DNA from: Methanosarcinaceae archaeon
Lineage (GTDB): Archaea > Halobacteriota > Methanosarcinia > Methanosarcinales > Methanosarcinaceae
DNA length: 24,968 nucleotides
Direction: 5' to 3'
NCBI GenBank assembly: GCA_030655675.1
Contig: JAUSPM010000102.1
Span: 1 to 24,968, forward strand
Part shown: piece after piece, positions 15,498 through 22,890 of the stretch
Layout: each line of letters opens with the position of its first letter
How positions within the stretch are numbered: position 1 is the stretch's first letter
Notes under the pieces: model-generated
Seen by the model: only the letters and a program-made list of their open reading frames with translations
What the model was told of the DNA's origin: nothing
The model's database searches: none
Position numbers and translations under genes: made by a program

Positions 15498-16115
15498 ATG
15501 GAAATGACAAAGAAAGAATTACTGGATCTTGGATTTAAATTTCACGGACACCGTTGCCCTGGCATGCCGCTCGGACTTCGTGTGGGTCTTGCAGCAATGG
15601 AGAAACTTGGTGTTTCACGCGCAAAGGACGGCGAAGTTTTAGCCTTGATAGAAACCGGAGAGGCACACTGTGCCGGATGTTTCGGTGACGGGATACAGGT
15701 TGCTACCGGCTGCACATACGGAAAAGGGAACATCAAAAAGACACACTACGGCAAGATCGCTGTTACGTTGATCGATGTAAAGAACCAAAAAGCAGTTCGA
15801 GCAAATGTTGCTTCAGAGTTCTTTGCAAAGATGGAACAGTCTCCGTTCATGCAGCAGCGAAATAGTGGAGTGCCTGCATCAAAAGTGCCAGGCGAGATTT
15901 CGCAACCTTCTATCGACATGGTAATGTCAATGCCGGATTCGGCTTTCATCGAAGTCAGTGATGTATTCGATTATAATATCAAACCACCAGTCGTACAATT
16001 TAAACGTGTGAAATGTGATGTGTGCGGTGAAATGGTAATTGAAAAATATGCACGCATACTTGACGACAAGATCGCATGTATACCATGTCTGGAAAAGGAA
16101 CATAAGGTATTTTAG
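15498..16115 (+). CDS. FmdE-family protein with C-terminal zinc finger
   Basis: A 205-residue member of the family named for formylmethanofuran dehydrogenase subunit E; many members are stand-alone and their function is uncertain. The conserved N-terminal cluster HGHRCPGMPLG (16-26), HCAGCFGDG (57-65) and ATGCTYGKGN (69-78) provides His and Cys ligands for a metal site. A C-terminal treble-clef-like zinc finger has Cys173, Cys176, Cys194 and Cys197. I chose the ATG at 15498, with GAGGCGAT just upstream, over an ATG at 15453 that lies in the leader hairpin. It is separate from any other formylmethanofuran dehydrogenase gene here and appears to have its own regulated promoter. Confidence 0.85.
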   Translation: MEMTKKELLDLGFKFHGHRCPGMPLGLRVGLAAMEKLGVSRAKDGEVLALIETGEAHCAGCFGDGIQVATGCTYGKGNIKKTHYGKIAVTLIDVKNQKAVRANVASEFFAKMEQSPFMQQRNSGVPASKVPGEISQPSIDMVMSMPDSAFIEVSDVFDYNIKPPVVQFKRVKCDVCGEMVIEKYARILDDKIACIPCLEKEHKVF

Positions 16116-16176
16116 AGTGCAAAACACCCTACAATCTTTGTTCCCGAATGGTTACAAAATAGTTACGAATAAATGT

Positions 16177-16197
16177 TTTTGTTTAGACTAAACAAAA
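16177..16197. promoter_or_regulatory. 21-bp perfect palindrome
   Basis: TTTTGTTTAG and CTAAACAAAA flank a single central A, with every base paired. It sits 61 bases after the FmdE-family stop and overlaps the end of repeat copy C. It could be a binding site for a dimeric protein or a transcript-end structure; it is far (about 300 bases) from the next gene start. Confidence 0.45.
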
Positions 16198-16239
16198 TCC
16201 AATGCAATAACCGCCGCATGCGGCATATTCCTTCACCAA
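16183..16239 (-). repeat. GC-rich hairpin / micro-ORF element, copy C
   Basis: On the minus strand GGAATATGCCGCATGCGGCGGTTAT matches copy A (GGAATGTGCCGCCTGTGGCGGTTGT) at 21 of 25 positions. The match continues as ATTGGATTTTG against ATTGGTTTTAG. GCCGCATGCGGC is a perfect palindrome. From the GTG at 16234-16236 the reading is VKEYAACGGYCIGFCLV then stop; an in-frame TTG precedes it. GGTGA lies nearby but overlaps the putative start. Most base differences from copy A within the shared core fall at third codon positions, which hints at coding constraint but is a very small sample. Confidence 0.5.
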
Positions 16240-16289
16240 GACCTTACAAAAAGATTATTCAAATTATACATTAAATGCAAAATAATAAT

Positions 16290-16312
16290 AAACTCTTGTG
16301 TAGGAGTTTTTT
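16290..16312 (+). terminator. possible hairpin terminator
   Basis: AAACTC, an 8-base loop, GAGTTT and then further T residues form a 6-bp stem with a T-run on the plus strand. It lies 175 bases after the FmdE-family gene and before the exporter gene. Archaeal termination depends mainly on T-runs, so the hairpin is only suggestive. Confidence 0.3.
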
Positions 16313-16322
16313 CGTGGTACAG

Positions 16323-16339
16323 ATAATGTTTAACATTAT
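16323..16339. promoter_or_regulatory. 17-bp perfect palindrome
   Basis: ATAATGTT and AACATTAT flank a central T. It lies in the same gene-free stretch, 160 bases before the exporter gene. It may be a regulatory protein site; A+T-rich composition makes chance palindromes more likely, so confidence is modest. Confidence 0.3.
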
Positions 16340-16375
16340 GCGATCCAAATAAATCTGAACATCAGCACGGATTTC

Positions 16376-16414
16376 TTGGTGGTGGCGGAATGCACCGTCT
16401 GCGGCGGATTGTAA
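16376..16414 (+). repeat. GC-rich hairpin / micro-ORF element, copy B
   Basis: TTGGTGGTGGCGGAATGCACC followed by GTCTGCGGCGGATTGTAA resembles copies A and C. CCGTC pairs with GGCGG (one T-G pair) around a 3-base loop. From the GTG at 16379 the frame reads VVAECTVCGGL then stop, parallel to VVWECAACGG of copy A but ending early. The open frame extends upstream to 16334 without an ATG. No clear ribosome binding site is seen. It is 86 bases upstream of the exporter gene. Confidence 0.5.
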
Positions 16415-16500
16415 ACTCGAAGTTAAGAATAAATAAACAGATGTTAGTTACTTATGTGATACACGTTTGTTGAATAACCGATTATACATGGTGTGATTAA

Positions 16501-17253
16501 ATGGAACCTCTTACAATCGCTTTGATGGTATTCTTTATTGCAGTGATATTCTCAATGCTGGGTCTTGGCGGCGGTCTTGTATATGTGCCGTTGTTCTACT
16601 GGCTTGGCATCGATATGCTTATCGCTATCCCAACAGCCCTTTTGCTAAATGCCGTTACCTCAAGTTCAGCCGCAATCACATATCTGAGGAAAGGGATGGT
16701 CGATCTGAAAACTGCAGCGCCATTTATCATAGCGTCAACAATTGGAGCGCCCATTGGTGCATATTTTACAAAATTCACACCGGTGGAAACTCTCCTTTGG
16801 GCTTTTAGTTTTGTACTTGTGCTTGCAGGTGCACGAATGCTGTTTTTCAAGATCAGCGACGAGGGAACCAATATTTCAGATAATGGTGTGAAAAAACGTT
16901 TAGTGGTTGGAGTTGGTTTTGGATTTTTGATCGGAATGGTTGCAGGATTACTTGGCACTGGTGGAGGAGTGTTCATCGTGCCAGTACTTGTCGCACTTGG
17001 ATTCGGGATGAAACGTGCATCTGCGACATCGGGATTTATCGTGATATTCTCATCGATCTCCGGTTTTTTGGGACACCTCGGAACAGGACATCTTGATGCA
17101 GAATTAATGACATGTACAGCAATAGCCGCATTTATTGGAGGACAGGTTGGCTCGCGTCTTATGTACAGCAAAATGAAGTCAAAGACCATCAAGCAGATGT
17201 TTGGTGTTGTACTGTGGATAATGGCAGTTAAGATTGTTACCGGGTTGCTGTAG
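16501..17253 (+). CDS. TSUP (TauE/SafE, former DUF81) family membrane exporter
   Basis: A 250-residue integral membrane protein with about eight hydrophobic segments. The internal repeat typical of the family is clear: SMLGLGGGLVYVPLFYWLG near residues 18-36 and GMVAGLLGTGGGVFIVPVLV at about 146-165, each with a glycine-rich turn followed by a VP. A second TSUP signature, SATSGFIVIFSSISGFLGHL, follows. Family members move sulfite, sulfonates or other anions; the substrate here is unknown. GGTGTGATTAA precedes the ATG. It stands alone, with leftward genes downstream and a 385-base gap upstream. Confidence 0.88.
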   Translation: MEPLTIALMVFFIAVIFSMLGLGGGLVYVPLFYWLGIDMLIAIPTALLLNAVTSSSAAITYLRKGMVDLKTAAPFIIASTIGAPIGAYFTKFTPVETLLWAFSFVLVLAGARMLFFKISDEGTNISDNGVKKRLVVGVGFGFLIGMVAGLLGTGGGVFIVPVLVALGFGMKRASATSGFIVIFSSISGFLGHLGTGHLDAELMTCTAIAAFIGGQVGSRLMYSKMKSKTIKQMFGVVLWIMAVKIVTGLL

Positions 17254-17322
17254 GGTTGAGTTAGAAATTGGTGATGATTTGATTTATGCCGTACAATGAA
17301 ACATCGTGAAAAGTGAATTATA

Positions 17323-17511
17323 CTACTCCGCAAGTTCATTTGCAGTGACTTTCGGACGAATTTGCATTTCTTCGAAAACGATGCGCTCGTTGTCGGATAA
17401 TGAATTTATAGTGTCTTTTATAGTGTCTTTTATAGTGTCTTTTATGGTGTCATTTTCTACCAACCTGTCAAACAGTTTATTTTGATCTATAGTTATAACT
17501 GCCTCTTTCAT
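17323..17511 (-). pseudogene. truncated wHTH fragment with tetrapeptide repeats
   Basis: A 62-residue reading: MKEAVITIDQNKLFDRLVEN, then three TIKD-type tetrapeptide repeats, then NERIVFEEMQIRPKVTANELAE and a stop. The last part resembles the start of the C-terminal wHTH of COG2865/AlbA_2-type regulators, which also carry variable tetrapeptide repeats before it. The helix-turn-helix is cut after ELAE, before the recognition helix. Its ATG overlaps the stop of the upstream fragment (ATGA, 17508-17511). I read it as a decayed piece rather than a working gene, though a small translated protein is possible. Confidence 0.5.
17408..17455. repeat. 12-bp tandem repeat inside wHTH fragment
   Basis: Three exact units ATAGTGTCTTTT followed by a fourth, ATGGTGTCATTT. 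Because the unit is a multiple of three, changes in copy number would lengthen or shorten the TIKD tetrapeptide repeat without a frameshift. Confidence 0.85.
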
Positions 17512-17738
17512 TTATCCACCACTTTCCACATTCCACCTTTGTCAGGTCCAATTCTTTTTAATAGCCCCTTCTTTTTCAATGAAACAATGTTTTTGTCAAT
17601 AGCATTAGTACTGATTCCAACACTTTCAGCCATTTCACGTTTTGAAACAGGGGGGTTTTCCTTCATGAGATGTAACATTAAAATTTGTGTTTCTACCAAC
17701 CCATCTACCAACTCATCTACCAACCCATCACCGAACAT
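17508..17738 (-). CDS. stand-alone wHTH protein resembling a COG2865 C-terminus
   Basis: A 76-residue protein: FGDGLVDELVDGLVE repeats, then a complete winged helix-turn-helix (QILMLHLMKENPPVSKREMA, GISTNAIDKNIVSLKKKGLL, KRIGPDKGGMWKV). This matches the C-terminal DNA-binding region of COG2865-type regulators, whose N-terminal AlbA_2 domain is missing here. It begins six bases after the stop of the 201-residue gene and overlaps the next fragment by four bases. It may be a working mini-regulator or a remnant of a larger gene. A 12-bp repeat (CTACCAACCCAT and variants, three units at 17693-17728) encodes the DGLV/DELV linker. Confidence 0.55.
   Translation of the reverse strand: MFGDGLVDELVDGLVETQILMLHLMKENPPVSKREMAESVGISTNAIDKNIVSLKKKGLLKRIGPDKGGMWKVVDK
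17693..17728. repeat. 12-bp tandem repeat encoding DGLV/DELV linker
   Basis: Units CTACCAACCCAT, CTACCAACTCAT and CTACCAACCCAT in a row. A second, unrelated 12-bp array lies 250 bases away in the adjacent fragment, at the same place relative to its wHTH. Confidence 0.85.
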
Positions 17739-17744
17739 TCAACA

Positions 17745-18350
17745 TCAAATTGATAATTTAGTCTGTTTGGTCTTTGGAACTAAACCACTAATATCAACAA
17801 CATCCTTGAGCATCTCAAGTAAAATCTCATTAGCCAATGTTACAATATGTTCATCATTTCCAATGATCTCATATGCCGGATCAGATAAGGGCACATCTAT
17901 TTTTGAGATTTCTGCGCGGAATTCTTTGAGGTTCTTATCTCTGGACTCACGCACAATACAATTCGGCATTTCCATATATTTCAAAATGTGCTTTTGGTTT
18001 GATCCAACCAAACTCAACTCATGCTTAAAAACAGGTCTCTTGAAAAGAGCTGACATAGTAAAAACCCCTACAGGCACACGAATATCAAGATCAAGGTTTC
18101 TTAAATGAATGGCAATCAGTGAATATATATCCTCGAATAACTCTTCATTATCCACATGTGTATAGACCTTTGACGGTGGTATCTCGACCTCATTGAGTCT
18201 ATCAAGATCACGAAGCGCTCGAAGGTATCCAGTCAATACAAGCCGATGTTCATTAAACCCCTTATCCCTCAACTCGCGAGTAATACCGCTGATTGACAGT
18301 TGCCTGCCATCCAATATTTCATGTATCTTTTCATAGAGATTGCCGGACAT
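17745..18350 (-). CDS. hypothetical protein with N-terminal winged-helix-like region
   Basis: A 201-residue protein of unknown function. Residues about 5-60 (KIHEILDGRQLSISGITREL, RDKGFNEHRLVLTGYLRALR, DLDRLNEVEIPPSKVY) have the helix spacing of a winged helix: three helices then a short hairpin. The rest is mixed alpha/beta with no motif I recognise. GGTAGTGGTAAC precedes the ATG. It heads a tight run with two short wHTH fragments (six-base gap, then four-base overlap). It is divergent from the RimK-like gene across a 136-base gap, and its start codon overlaps an inverted repeat that could be its own operator. Confidence 0.6.
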   Translation of the reverse strand: MSGNLYEKIHEILDGRQLSISGITRELRDKGFNEHRLVLTGYLRALRDLDRLNEVEIPPSKVYTHVDNEELFEDIYSLIAIHLRNLDLDIRVPVGVFTMSALFKRPVFKHELSLVGSNQKHILKYMEMPNCIVRESRDKNLKEFRAEISKIDVPLSDPAYEIIGNDEHIVTLANEILLEMLKDVVDISGLVPKTKQTKLSI

Positions 18351-18381
18351 GTTACCACTACCTGTATCATTATTGGTAACA
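18350..18381. promoter_or_regulatory. inverted repeat at the start of the winged-helix gene
   Basis: TGTTACCA (18350-18357) and TGGTAACA (18374-18381) form a perfect 8-bp inverted repeat with centres 24 bp apart. The left arm overlaps the start codon and ribosome binding region of the leftward gene. It lies in the divergent gap before the RimK-like gene. Autoregulation by the winged-helix protein is a guess from position. Confidence 0.35.
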
Positions 18382-18486
18382 AACTTGGATAAACTTATTG
18401 GTCGTATATGTGAAATTCAGATAAAACGAATTCACCAAATCCAATTTATACGAAAAAGCGTTATAGCACATTGAGGATAAACATAA

Positions 18487-19404
18487 ATGAAAGGATGGAT
18501 TCTTTACAAAGATTCGGCTTCAGGTTTAAAGCCGGAAGCCTATGAAGTGCATCGTCTGCTAAAAGCTGCAGAAGAAAATGGAATTGAGATGCAGGTTGTT
18601 AAACCAGAACAATTTGAACTTATTGTTACAAGAGATGACCGAAAAAGTGTTTTGCTGGATGGAGAAGTTGTGCCATTGCCCGATTTTTTGCTTCCAAGAA
18701 TGGGCGCAGGAACAACGTACTTTGCAATGGCAGTCATAAGACATCTGGAACGGCTCGGAGTTCATACATTTAATTCATCCGAAAGTATCGATACTGTTAA
18801 AGATAAACTCTACTCATCACAAATACTGGCGGAAATGGATATCCCATTCCCAAAAACAATGCTTGCAAAATATCCTATTGATGTCAATTTTGTAGAAAAA
18901 CAATTTGGGTTCCCATTGATCATAAAAATTCTTACCGGTTCAAAGGGAAGTGGTGTTTTCCTTTCGGAAAACAGAACCAATTTCATAGACCTCATGGAAT
19001 TGATACGTGTAACAAAAAGTTATGCAAATTTTATCCTGCAGGAATTCATCAGTTCAAGCAGAGGTCATGATCTTCGTGTGTTTGTGATCGGAGGGCGTGT
19101 CGTTGCATGTATGGAAAGAATAGCAACAGATGGCAATTTCAAAGCGAACTTTTCAAGAGGCGGGGAAGTAAGACAATTTGAGATCACTGCAGAGATCGAA
19201 TGGCTTGCCACAGAGACCGCAAGAATATTTGGTTTGGATATTGCAGGGATCGATCTTCTCTTTGATGGAGATCATTTTAAAATATGCGAAGCAAATTCAT
19301 CACCGGGTTTTGAAGGTATAGAGTCATGCTGTGATATCGACATTCCAAAAGAGATCTACAATTTTATAAGAATAAGATTGGGGATGTACGAGGATAATGA
19401 ATAA
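18487..19404 (+). CDS. RimK-family ATP-grasp alpha-L-glutamate ligase
   Basis: A 305-residue ATP-grasp enzyme adding glutamate to an acceptor. It shows PRMGAGTTYFAMAVIRHLE, the DKLYSSQILAEMDIPFPKT segment, PLIIKILTGSKGSGV with the ATP-binding lysine and glycine loop, ILQEFI, DLRVFVIGGRVVACMERIA, and the metal-binding end CEANSSPGFEGIE. Methanogens use related enzymes, MptN for tetrahydrosarcinapterin and CofF for coenzyme F420 tail glutamate. The sequence does not let me choose between these and another acceptor. It is divergent from the winged-helix gene. The 172-base gap downstream (19405-19576) shows only A+T-rich promoter-like DNA. Confidence 0.85.
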   Translation: MKGWILYKDSASGLKPEAYEVHRLLKAAEENGIEMQVVKPEQFELIVTRDDRKSVLLDGEVVPLPDFLLPRMGAGTTYFAMAVIRHLERLGVHTFNSSESIDTVKDKLYSSQILAEMDIPFPKTMLAKYPIDVNFVEKQFGFPLIIKILTGSKGSGVFLSENRTNFIDLMELIRVTKSYANFILQEFISSSRGHDLRVFVIGGRVVACMERIATDGNFKANFSRGGEVRQFEITAEIEWLATETARIFGLDIAGIDLLFDGDHFKICEANSSPGFEGIESCCDIDIPKEIYNFIRIRLGMYEDNE

Positions 19405-19576
19405 TATGTTCTTTGATTAATTTAAAACAACACATAATATAGTGGGGTCATTTTTAAGAACAATAGTTGCATTAAAGTTGAATGTATTAGATTATATTAT
19501 TTGATCGATCAGAAGAAACGCGATAAAATATGTAGTATCCGCAACGTTTTTTGTGATATGATCATATGGAGTTTAC

Positions 19577-20623
19577 ATGAACCTCAATATGTTTACCAAT
19601 AATCCAACTAATCCGGTTGATGTTAAGGATCGTTCAATAAGTGAACTTACGGATGCAATGCTTACTACTGGATTTCAGGGCAGGAAACTGGCTGAATCTG
19701 TGCAGGCGTGGCACAATATGTTGAAAGAAGATGACATCACCATCCTCATGGGACTGACCGGTGCAATGGTGCCGGCAGGTATGCGAAAGATCATTTCCTA
19801 TTTGATACAGAATAGGATGATAGATTGCCTGGTGAGCACAGGTGCAAACATATTCCATGACTGCCACGAAGCACTTGGCAAGAAACACTATGTTGGGTCG
19901 CATTTAGCAGATGATGAAAAATTATTCCAACACGGTGTGGACAGAATATATGATGTGTTTGCTGTTGAAGAAGAATTCAGAGGTGTTGACCACCTGATCG
20001 CCGATTTTGCAAAAACACTTGAAGACCGACCATATTCATCCAGGGAATTCATGCACATACTTGGCAAGGAGATCGCAAGACGCAGCGGGGGAGATGACTC
20101 TGATTCTATCATCGTAAGTGCATACAAACATGGCGTACCCATATTCACACCTGCGTTGTGTGACAGTTCGATCGGGATCGGACTTGCGATTGCTAGAAGG
20201 GGGGGGTGCACTGCAAACGTTGACCAGATCAAAGATGTGGATGAGATAACACAGATCGTTGAGAGGTCACACAAGACCGGAGTGATATATGTGGGCGGAG
20301 GAGTGCCCAAGAATTTTATTCAACAGACCGAAGTTATTGCATCGATCATGGGAATGGATATTGGCGGACATGATTACGCGATACAATATACAACTGATGT
20401 GCCACACTGGGGCGGACTTTCTGGTTGTACATTTGATGAAGGAGTATCATGGGGCAAGATCGCACCGCATGCCAAAAAAGTGCAGGTATTTGTTGATGCT
20501 ACTATAGCGTTGCCTATTGTTTCACATGCGTTGCATGAAAAGACCAGAGGGTCTGATCGTTCGTACCCGGTATTTGATTGGAATGATAACAGTGGTCTTA
20601 AGATTATTAGGTCGAGAGCATAA
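19577..20623 (+). CDS. dys: deoxyhypusine synthase
   Basis: Transfers the aminobutyl group of spermidine to a lysine of initiation factor aIF5A using NAD. The 348-residue protein contains MGLTGAMVPAGMRKIISYLI, VSTGANIFHD, GVPIFTPALCDSSIG, YVGGGVPKNFIQQ and the active-site segment GVSWGKI with Lys294 as the predicted catalytic lysine, followed by FVDATIALPI. Full length for the family. GGAG lies before the ATG. It is followed after 60 bases by a wHTH regulator pair. Archaea-specific context and motifs make this one of the firmest calls. Confidence 0.95.
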   Translation: MNLNMFTNNPTNPVDVKDRSISELTDAMLTTGFQGRKLAESVQAWHNMLKEDDITILMGLTGAMVPAGMRKIISYLIQNRMIDCLVSTGANIFHDCHEALGKKHYVGSHLADDEKLFQHGVDRIYDVFAVEEEFRGVDHLIADFAKTLEDRPYSSREFMHILGKEIARRSGGDDSDSIIVSAYKHGVPIFTPALCDSSIGIGLAIARRGGCTANVDQIKDVDEITQIVERSHKTGVIYVGGGVPKNFIQQTEVIASIMGMDIGGHDYAIQYTTDVPHWGGLSGCTFDEGVSWGKIAPHAKKVQVFVDATIALPIVSHALHEKTRGSDRSYPVFDWNDNSGLKIIRSRA

Positions 20624-20683
20624 TCCACATCATCTTTATTAACGTTAAGACCCTATAAGTATGGTACAAGATGAGGTCATCAA

Positions 20684-21193
20684 ATGGGCAAACGCACACG
20701 AATAATTAACGATCCTTCGGAACTGGTTCCTTTTCTCCGAATATTTGGATCAAGGACACACAAAAAAGTTTTTGATGCACTTTCAACAGAGTGGATGGTA
20801 GTAGAAGAATTGAATGAATATATGGGTAGCGACATTTCGGATAGCATTCGCATTTTGAAGAAAGGCGGATTGATCGAAAGCCAATGGCGCATGCCAGAGC
20901 CGGGCAAAACTCCTGCAATGGAATATCATACTTCATATTCCAAAGTACAGGCAAATTTCCAATGCTCTTTTGAAGATATGAGCGATATTGTTATGTTGTC
21001 ATTCAAGCCTTATGATGATTTTAAGGAATCTATTGGACAACTTGAAAATCTGGTTTCTGAAGGAAACCAATCAATGAGCAACCTTGTACGCGCATTCAAT
21101 CAGTCACCTCTGTACATACGTGCGTTGGCACGCCGCTCTGACAAATTGACGGTCATGGGACAGAGAGTCAAAATGAATGAGGACCCCGAATGA
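20684..21193 (+). CDS. wHTH (ArsR-like) transcriptional regulator
   Basis: A 169-residue predicted DNA-binding protein. Residues about 15-75 form a winged helix: FLRIFGSRTHKKVFDALSTE, MVVEELNEYMGSDISDSIRI, LKKGGLIESQWRMPEPGKTP and a wing with paired Tyr/His. The C-terminal half is helical and has no known ligand motif. GAGGTCATC precedes the ATG. Upstream there is a 10-bp palindrome TTAACGTTAA (20639-20648) and a TATA-like CTATAAGTA close to the start. The next regulator starts inside its stop codon (ATGA), and a phosphodiesterase follows, so these form one operon. Confidence 0.78.
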   Translation: MGKRTRIINDPSELVPFLRIFGSRTHKKVFDALSTEWMVVEELNEYMGSDISDSIRILKKGGLIESQWRMPEPGKTPAMEYHTSYSKVQANFQCSFEDMSDIVMLSFKPYDDFKESIGQLENLVSEGNQSMSNLVRAFNQSPLYIRALARRSDKLTVMGQRVKMNEDPE

Positions 21194-21981
21194 TAGAGAT
21201 CCTGCACAGCAAGAGCGGGATCACAAAGTTTCAGATTTTAACAGAAGTTGCTACACACCAACCAATCGTTCGGCAAAAAGAAATTGCCGATAAGATTGGG
21301 ATTACGCCACAAGCTGTGTCCGAGTATATCAAAGAACTTGCAGCCGAAGGTTTTGTCAGTTCAGAAGGACGGGCACGTTACAGGATCACAAAGACGGGAG
21401 TGGAATGGGTGCTAAAAAACGCATCTGATATGAAACAATATGCTCGTTTTATTATAGAAGACATTATCAGCCATGTATCAACCTGGACTGCAATTGCAGA
21501 GGAAGATCTGAATAAAGGGGATTCCGTCTATCTCAAGATGCATGAAGGACTTTTATACATAAGTAAGAGTGATGTTAAGAATGCTACAGGAGTCACGATA
21601 TCCGATGCGAAATGCGGAGAAGATGTCGGTGTTACGAACTTACGTGGCATGATAGACCTTGAGAATGCAATTATTACAGTTTGCAAGATACCAAGAATTG
21701 AACGTGGTGGGTCAAAGAATGTTGATCTTGAACGATTAAGAACACTTGCAGCATCAAAATCATATATCGCCGTAATAGGAGCTGAATCTGTTGTCGCATT
21801 GAAGCGTATCGGCGTATTGCCAAATGTTATGTTCGGTGCAAAGGAATCAGTCATAGAGGCTGCATTCCATGGCCTGTCTTCGCTTGTTGTTTCAATTGAT
21901 GAAGAAGTACCTTCACTCATTAGCCGATTGGAAAACGATAATCTGGAATATGAACTGGTTGACCTCAGTATTCAATCATGA
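21190..21981 (+). CDS. MarR-like wHTH transcriptional regulator with C-terminal ligand-type domain
   Basis: A 263-residue protein. The N-terminal wHTH (KFQILTEVATHQPIVRQKEI, ADKIGITPQAVSEYIKELAA, EGFVSSEGRARYRITKTG) is followed from about residue 80 by an alpha/beta domain without obvious catalytic residues (DAKCGEDVGVTNLRGMIDLE, VALKRIGVLPNVMFGAKESV). This domain layout is common in methanogens; the effector is unknown. It overlaps the preceding regulator by four bases and the following phosphodiesterase by four bases, so all three are probably translated together. Confidence 0.75.
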   Translation: MIEILHSKSGITKFQILTEVATHQPIVRQKEIADKIGITPQAVSEYIKELAAEGFVSSEGRARYRITKTGVEWVLKNASDMKQYARFIIEDIISHVSTWTAIAEEDLNKGDSVYLKMHEGLLYISKSDVKNATGVTISDAKCGEDVGVTNLRGMIDLENAIITVCKIPRIERGGSKNVDLERLRTLAASKSYIAVIGAESVVALKRIGVLPNVMFGAKESVIEAAFHGLSSLVVSIDEEVPSLISRLENDNLEYELVDLSIQS

Positions 21982-22517
21982 AAATAATTGCAATTTCCGA
22001 CACGCACTTGCATGGTGCATCAATTCCACAGAATATCCTCGATATTATTGACGATTGCGACATTATTGTTCATGCAGGCGATTTCACATCTATGGAATGT
22101 TACAACGTTTTTGTATCCACAGGAAAACTAAAAGCAGTCTGTGGAAATTCCGATGATGCACAATTGAAGAACCTGTTGCCGGAGCGGGTCAAGTTTGAAG
22201 TGGACGGGGTAAAGATCGGTGTTGTGCATGAAGCTGGATTATCTATTACAAATACCACTGCAGTGCGCTACCTTGCTCTTGAGATGGAAGTGGATGTTCT
22301 TGTTTTTGGACACATACACAGACCACTTATCGAGAAGAGTGATGTCATGCTCGTGTGCCCGGGTTCTCCTACATCACCCAGAATGGCAGACCCTACCGTA
22401 GTTGAATTAATCATCAAGAATGGTGTTGTTTCTGCAAGGATCATTGAGATCGAGGGAAAATGCTGCGATTATGTAGCATTCTCACGCAATCTCGAAAAAT
22501 CTCTAAAAAAAATATAA
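21978..22517 (+). CDS. YfcE/MJ0936-type metallophosphodiesterase
   Basis: A 179-residue calcineurin-like phosphoesterase with a two-metal site. Ligands visible are Asp8 and His10 (SDTH), Asp35 (HAGD), Asn57 (CGNSD), His84 (VVHEAG), His112 and His114 (FGHIH). CPGSPTSPR follows, as in this family. The His84 motif reads HEAG where many relatives have HG followed by a small residue, a minor variation. Family members hydrolyse phosphodiesters in vitro; the natural substrate is not known. It ends the regulator operon, overlapping it by four bases. A leftward gene ends just 21 bases beyond, so the two transcription units converge. Confidence 0.88.
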   Translation: MKIIAISDTHLHGASIPQNILDIIDDCDIIVHAGDFTSMECYNVFVSTGKLKAVCGNSDDAQLKNLLPERVKFEVDGVKIGVVHEAGLSITNTTAVRYLALEMEVDVLVFGHIHRPLIEKSDVMLVCPGSPTSPRMADPTVVELIIKNGVVSARIIEIEGKCCDYVAFSRNLEKSLKKI

Positions 22518-22538
22518 TCAAAACAAGAATGAGCTTGT

Positions 22539-22760
22539 TTACGTAGTCTCGATCTTGAATAAGACTCCAGAATCCTGAAGGCTTAGATGCACTTTATCCC
22601 CAAATCGAAGGATCTCATCTAAATCTACATTGTTACCCCAATCATAGACATAGTCATAAGAACCCTGCATTGGCTCGAAACCAAGGGACATGAGTCTCTG
22701 ATTAACGTCTGACGGACTGGCACCATTACTGTTAAACCAAATTAAGAGATACGTCTTCAT
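22539..22760 (-). CDS. small conserved-looking protein of unknown function
   Basis: A 73-residue protein, beginning MKTYLLIWFNSNGASPSDVN. It then shows QRLMSLGFEPMQGSYDYVYD and a strand-rich end with LDEILRFGDKVHLSLQDSGV. Predicted pattern strand-helix-strand-strand-helix-strand fits a ferredoxin-like fold, but no binding motif is visible. The start is an ATG; GGTGATTAATA lies just upstream on the minus strand, a good ribosome binding site. It lies between the phosphodiesterase gene and the RPA operon, 130 bases beyond the RPA-associated gene and a strong hairpin. Confidence 0.65.
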   Translation of the reverse strand: MKTYLLIWFNSNGASPSDVNQRLMSLGFEPMQGSYDYVYDWGNNVDLDEILRFGDKVHLSLQDSGVLFKIETT

Positions 22761-22816
22761 TATTAATCACCATATAACAAAATGCAGCCTCTGTTTATCA
22801 TGCTTTTGGTCAAAAG

Positions 22817-22840
22817 TACTGCGCCAATTGTGGCGCAGTA
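22817..22840. terminator. strong hairpin after the RPA operon
   Basis: TACTGCGCCA and TGGCGCAGTA pair perfectly over 10 bp around an ATTG loop. On the minus strand it follows the RPA-associated gene by 50 bases and is followed by TTTTG. A second small inverted repeat, CTTTTG-GT-CAAAAG (22803-22816), is directly beyond. It may end or stabilise the RPA operon transcript, or separate it from the small gene downstream. Confidence 0.45.
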
Positions 22841-22890
22841 ATACTATCCAAAATTATTTTTTAAAATCGCTGTTCAAAACTCAAGTAGTC

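Noticed and set aside
17270..17320. Possible box C/D guide RNA beginning GTGATGA
   Set aside because: The C box is good but no CUGA D box or flanking stem could be found at the right distance.
17408..17728. CRISPR-like array
   Set aside because: The 12-bp units are directly adjacent without spacers and encode tetrapeptides; no cas genes are present.
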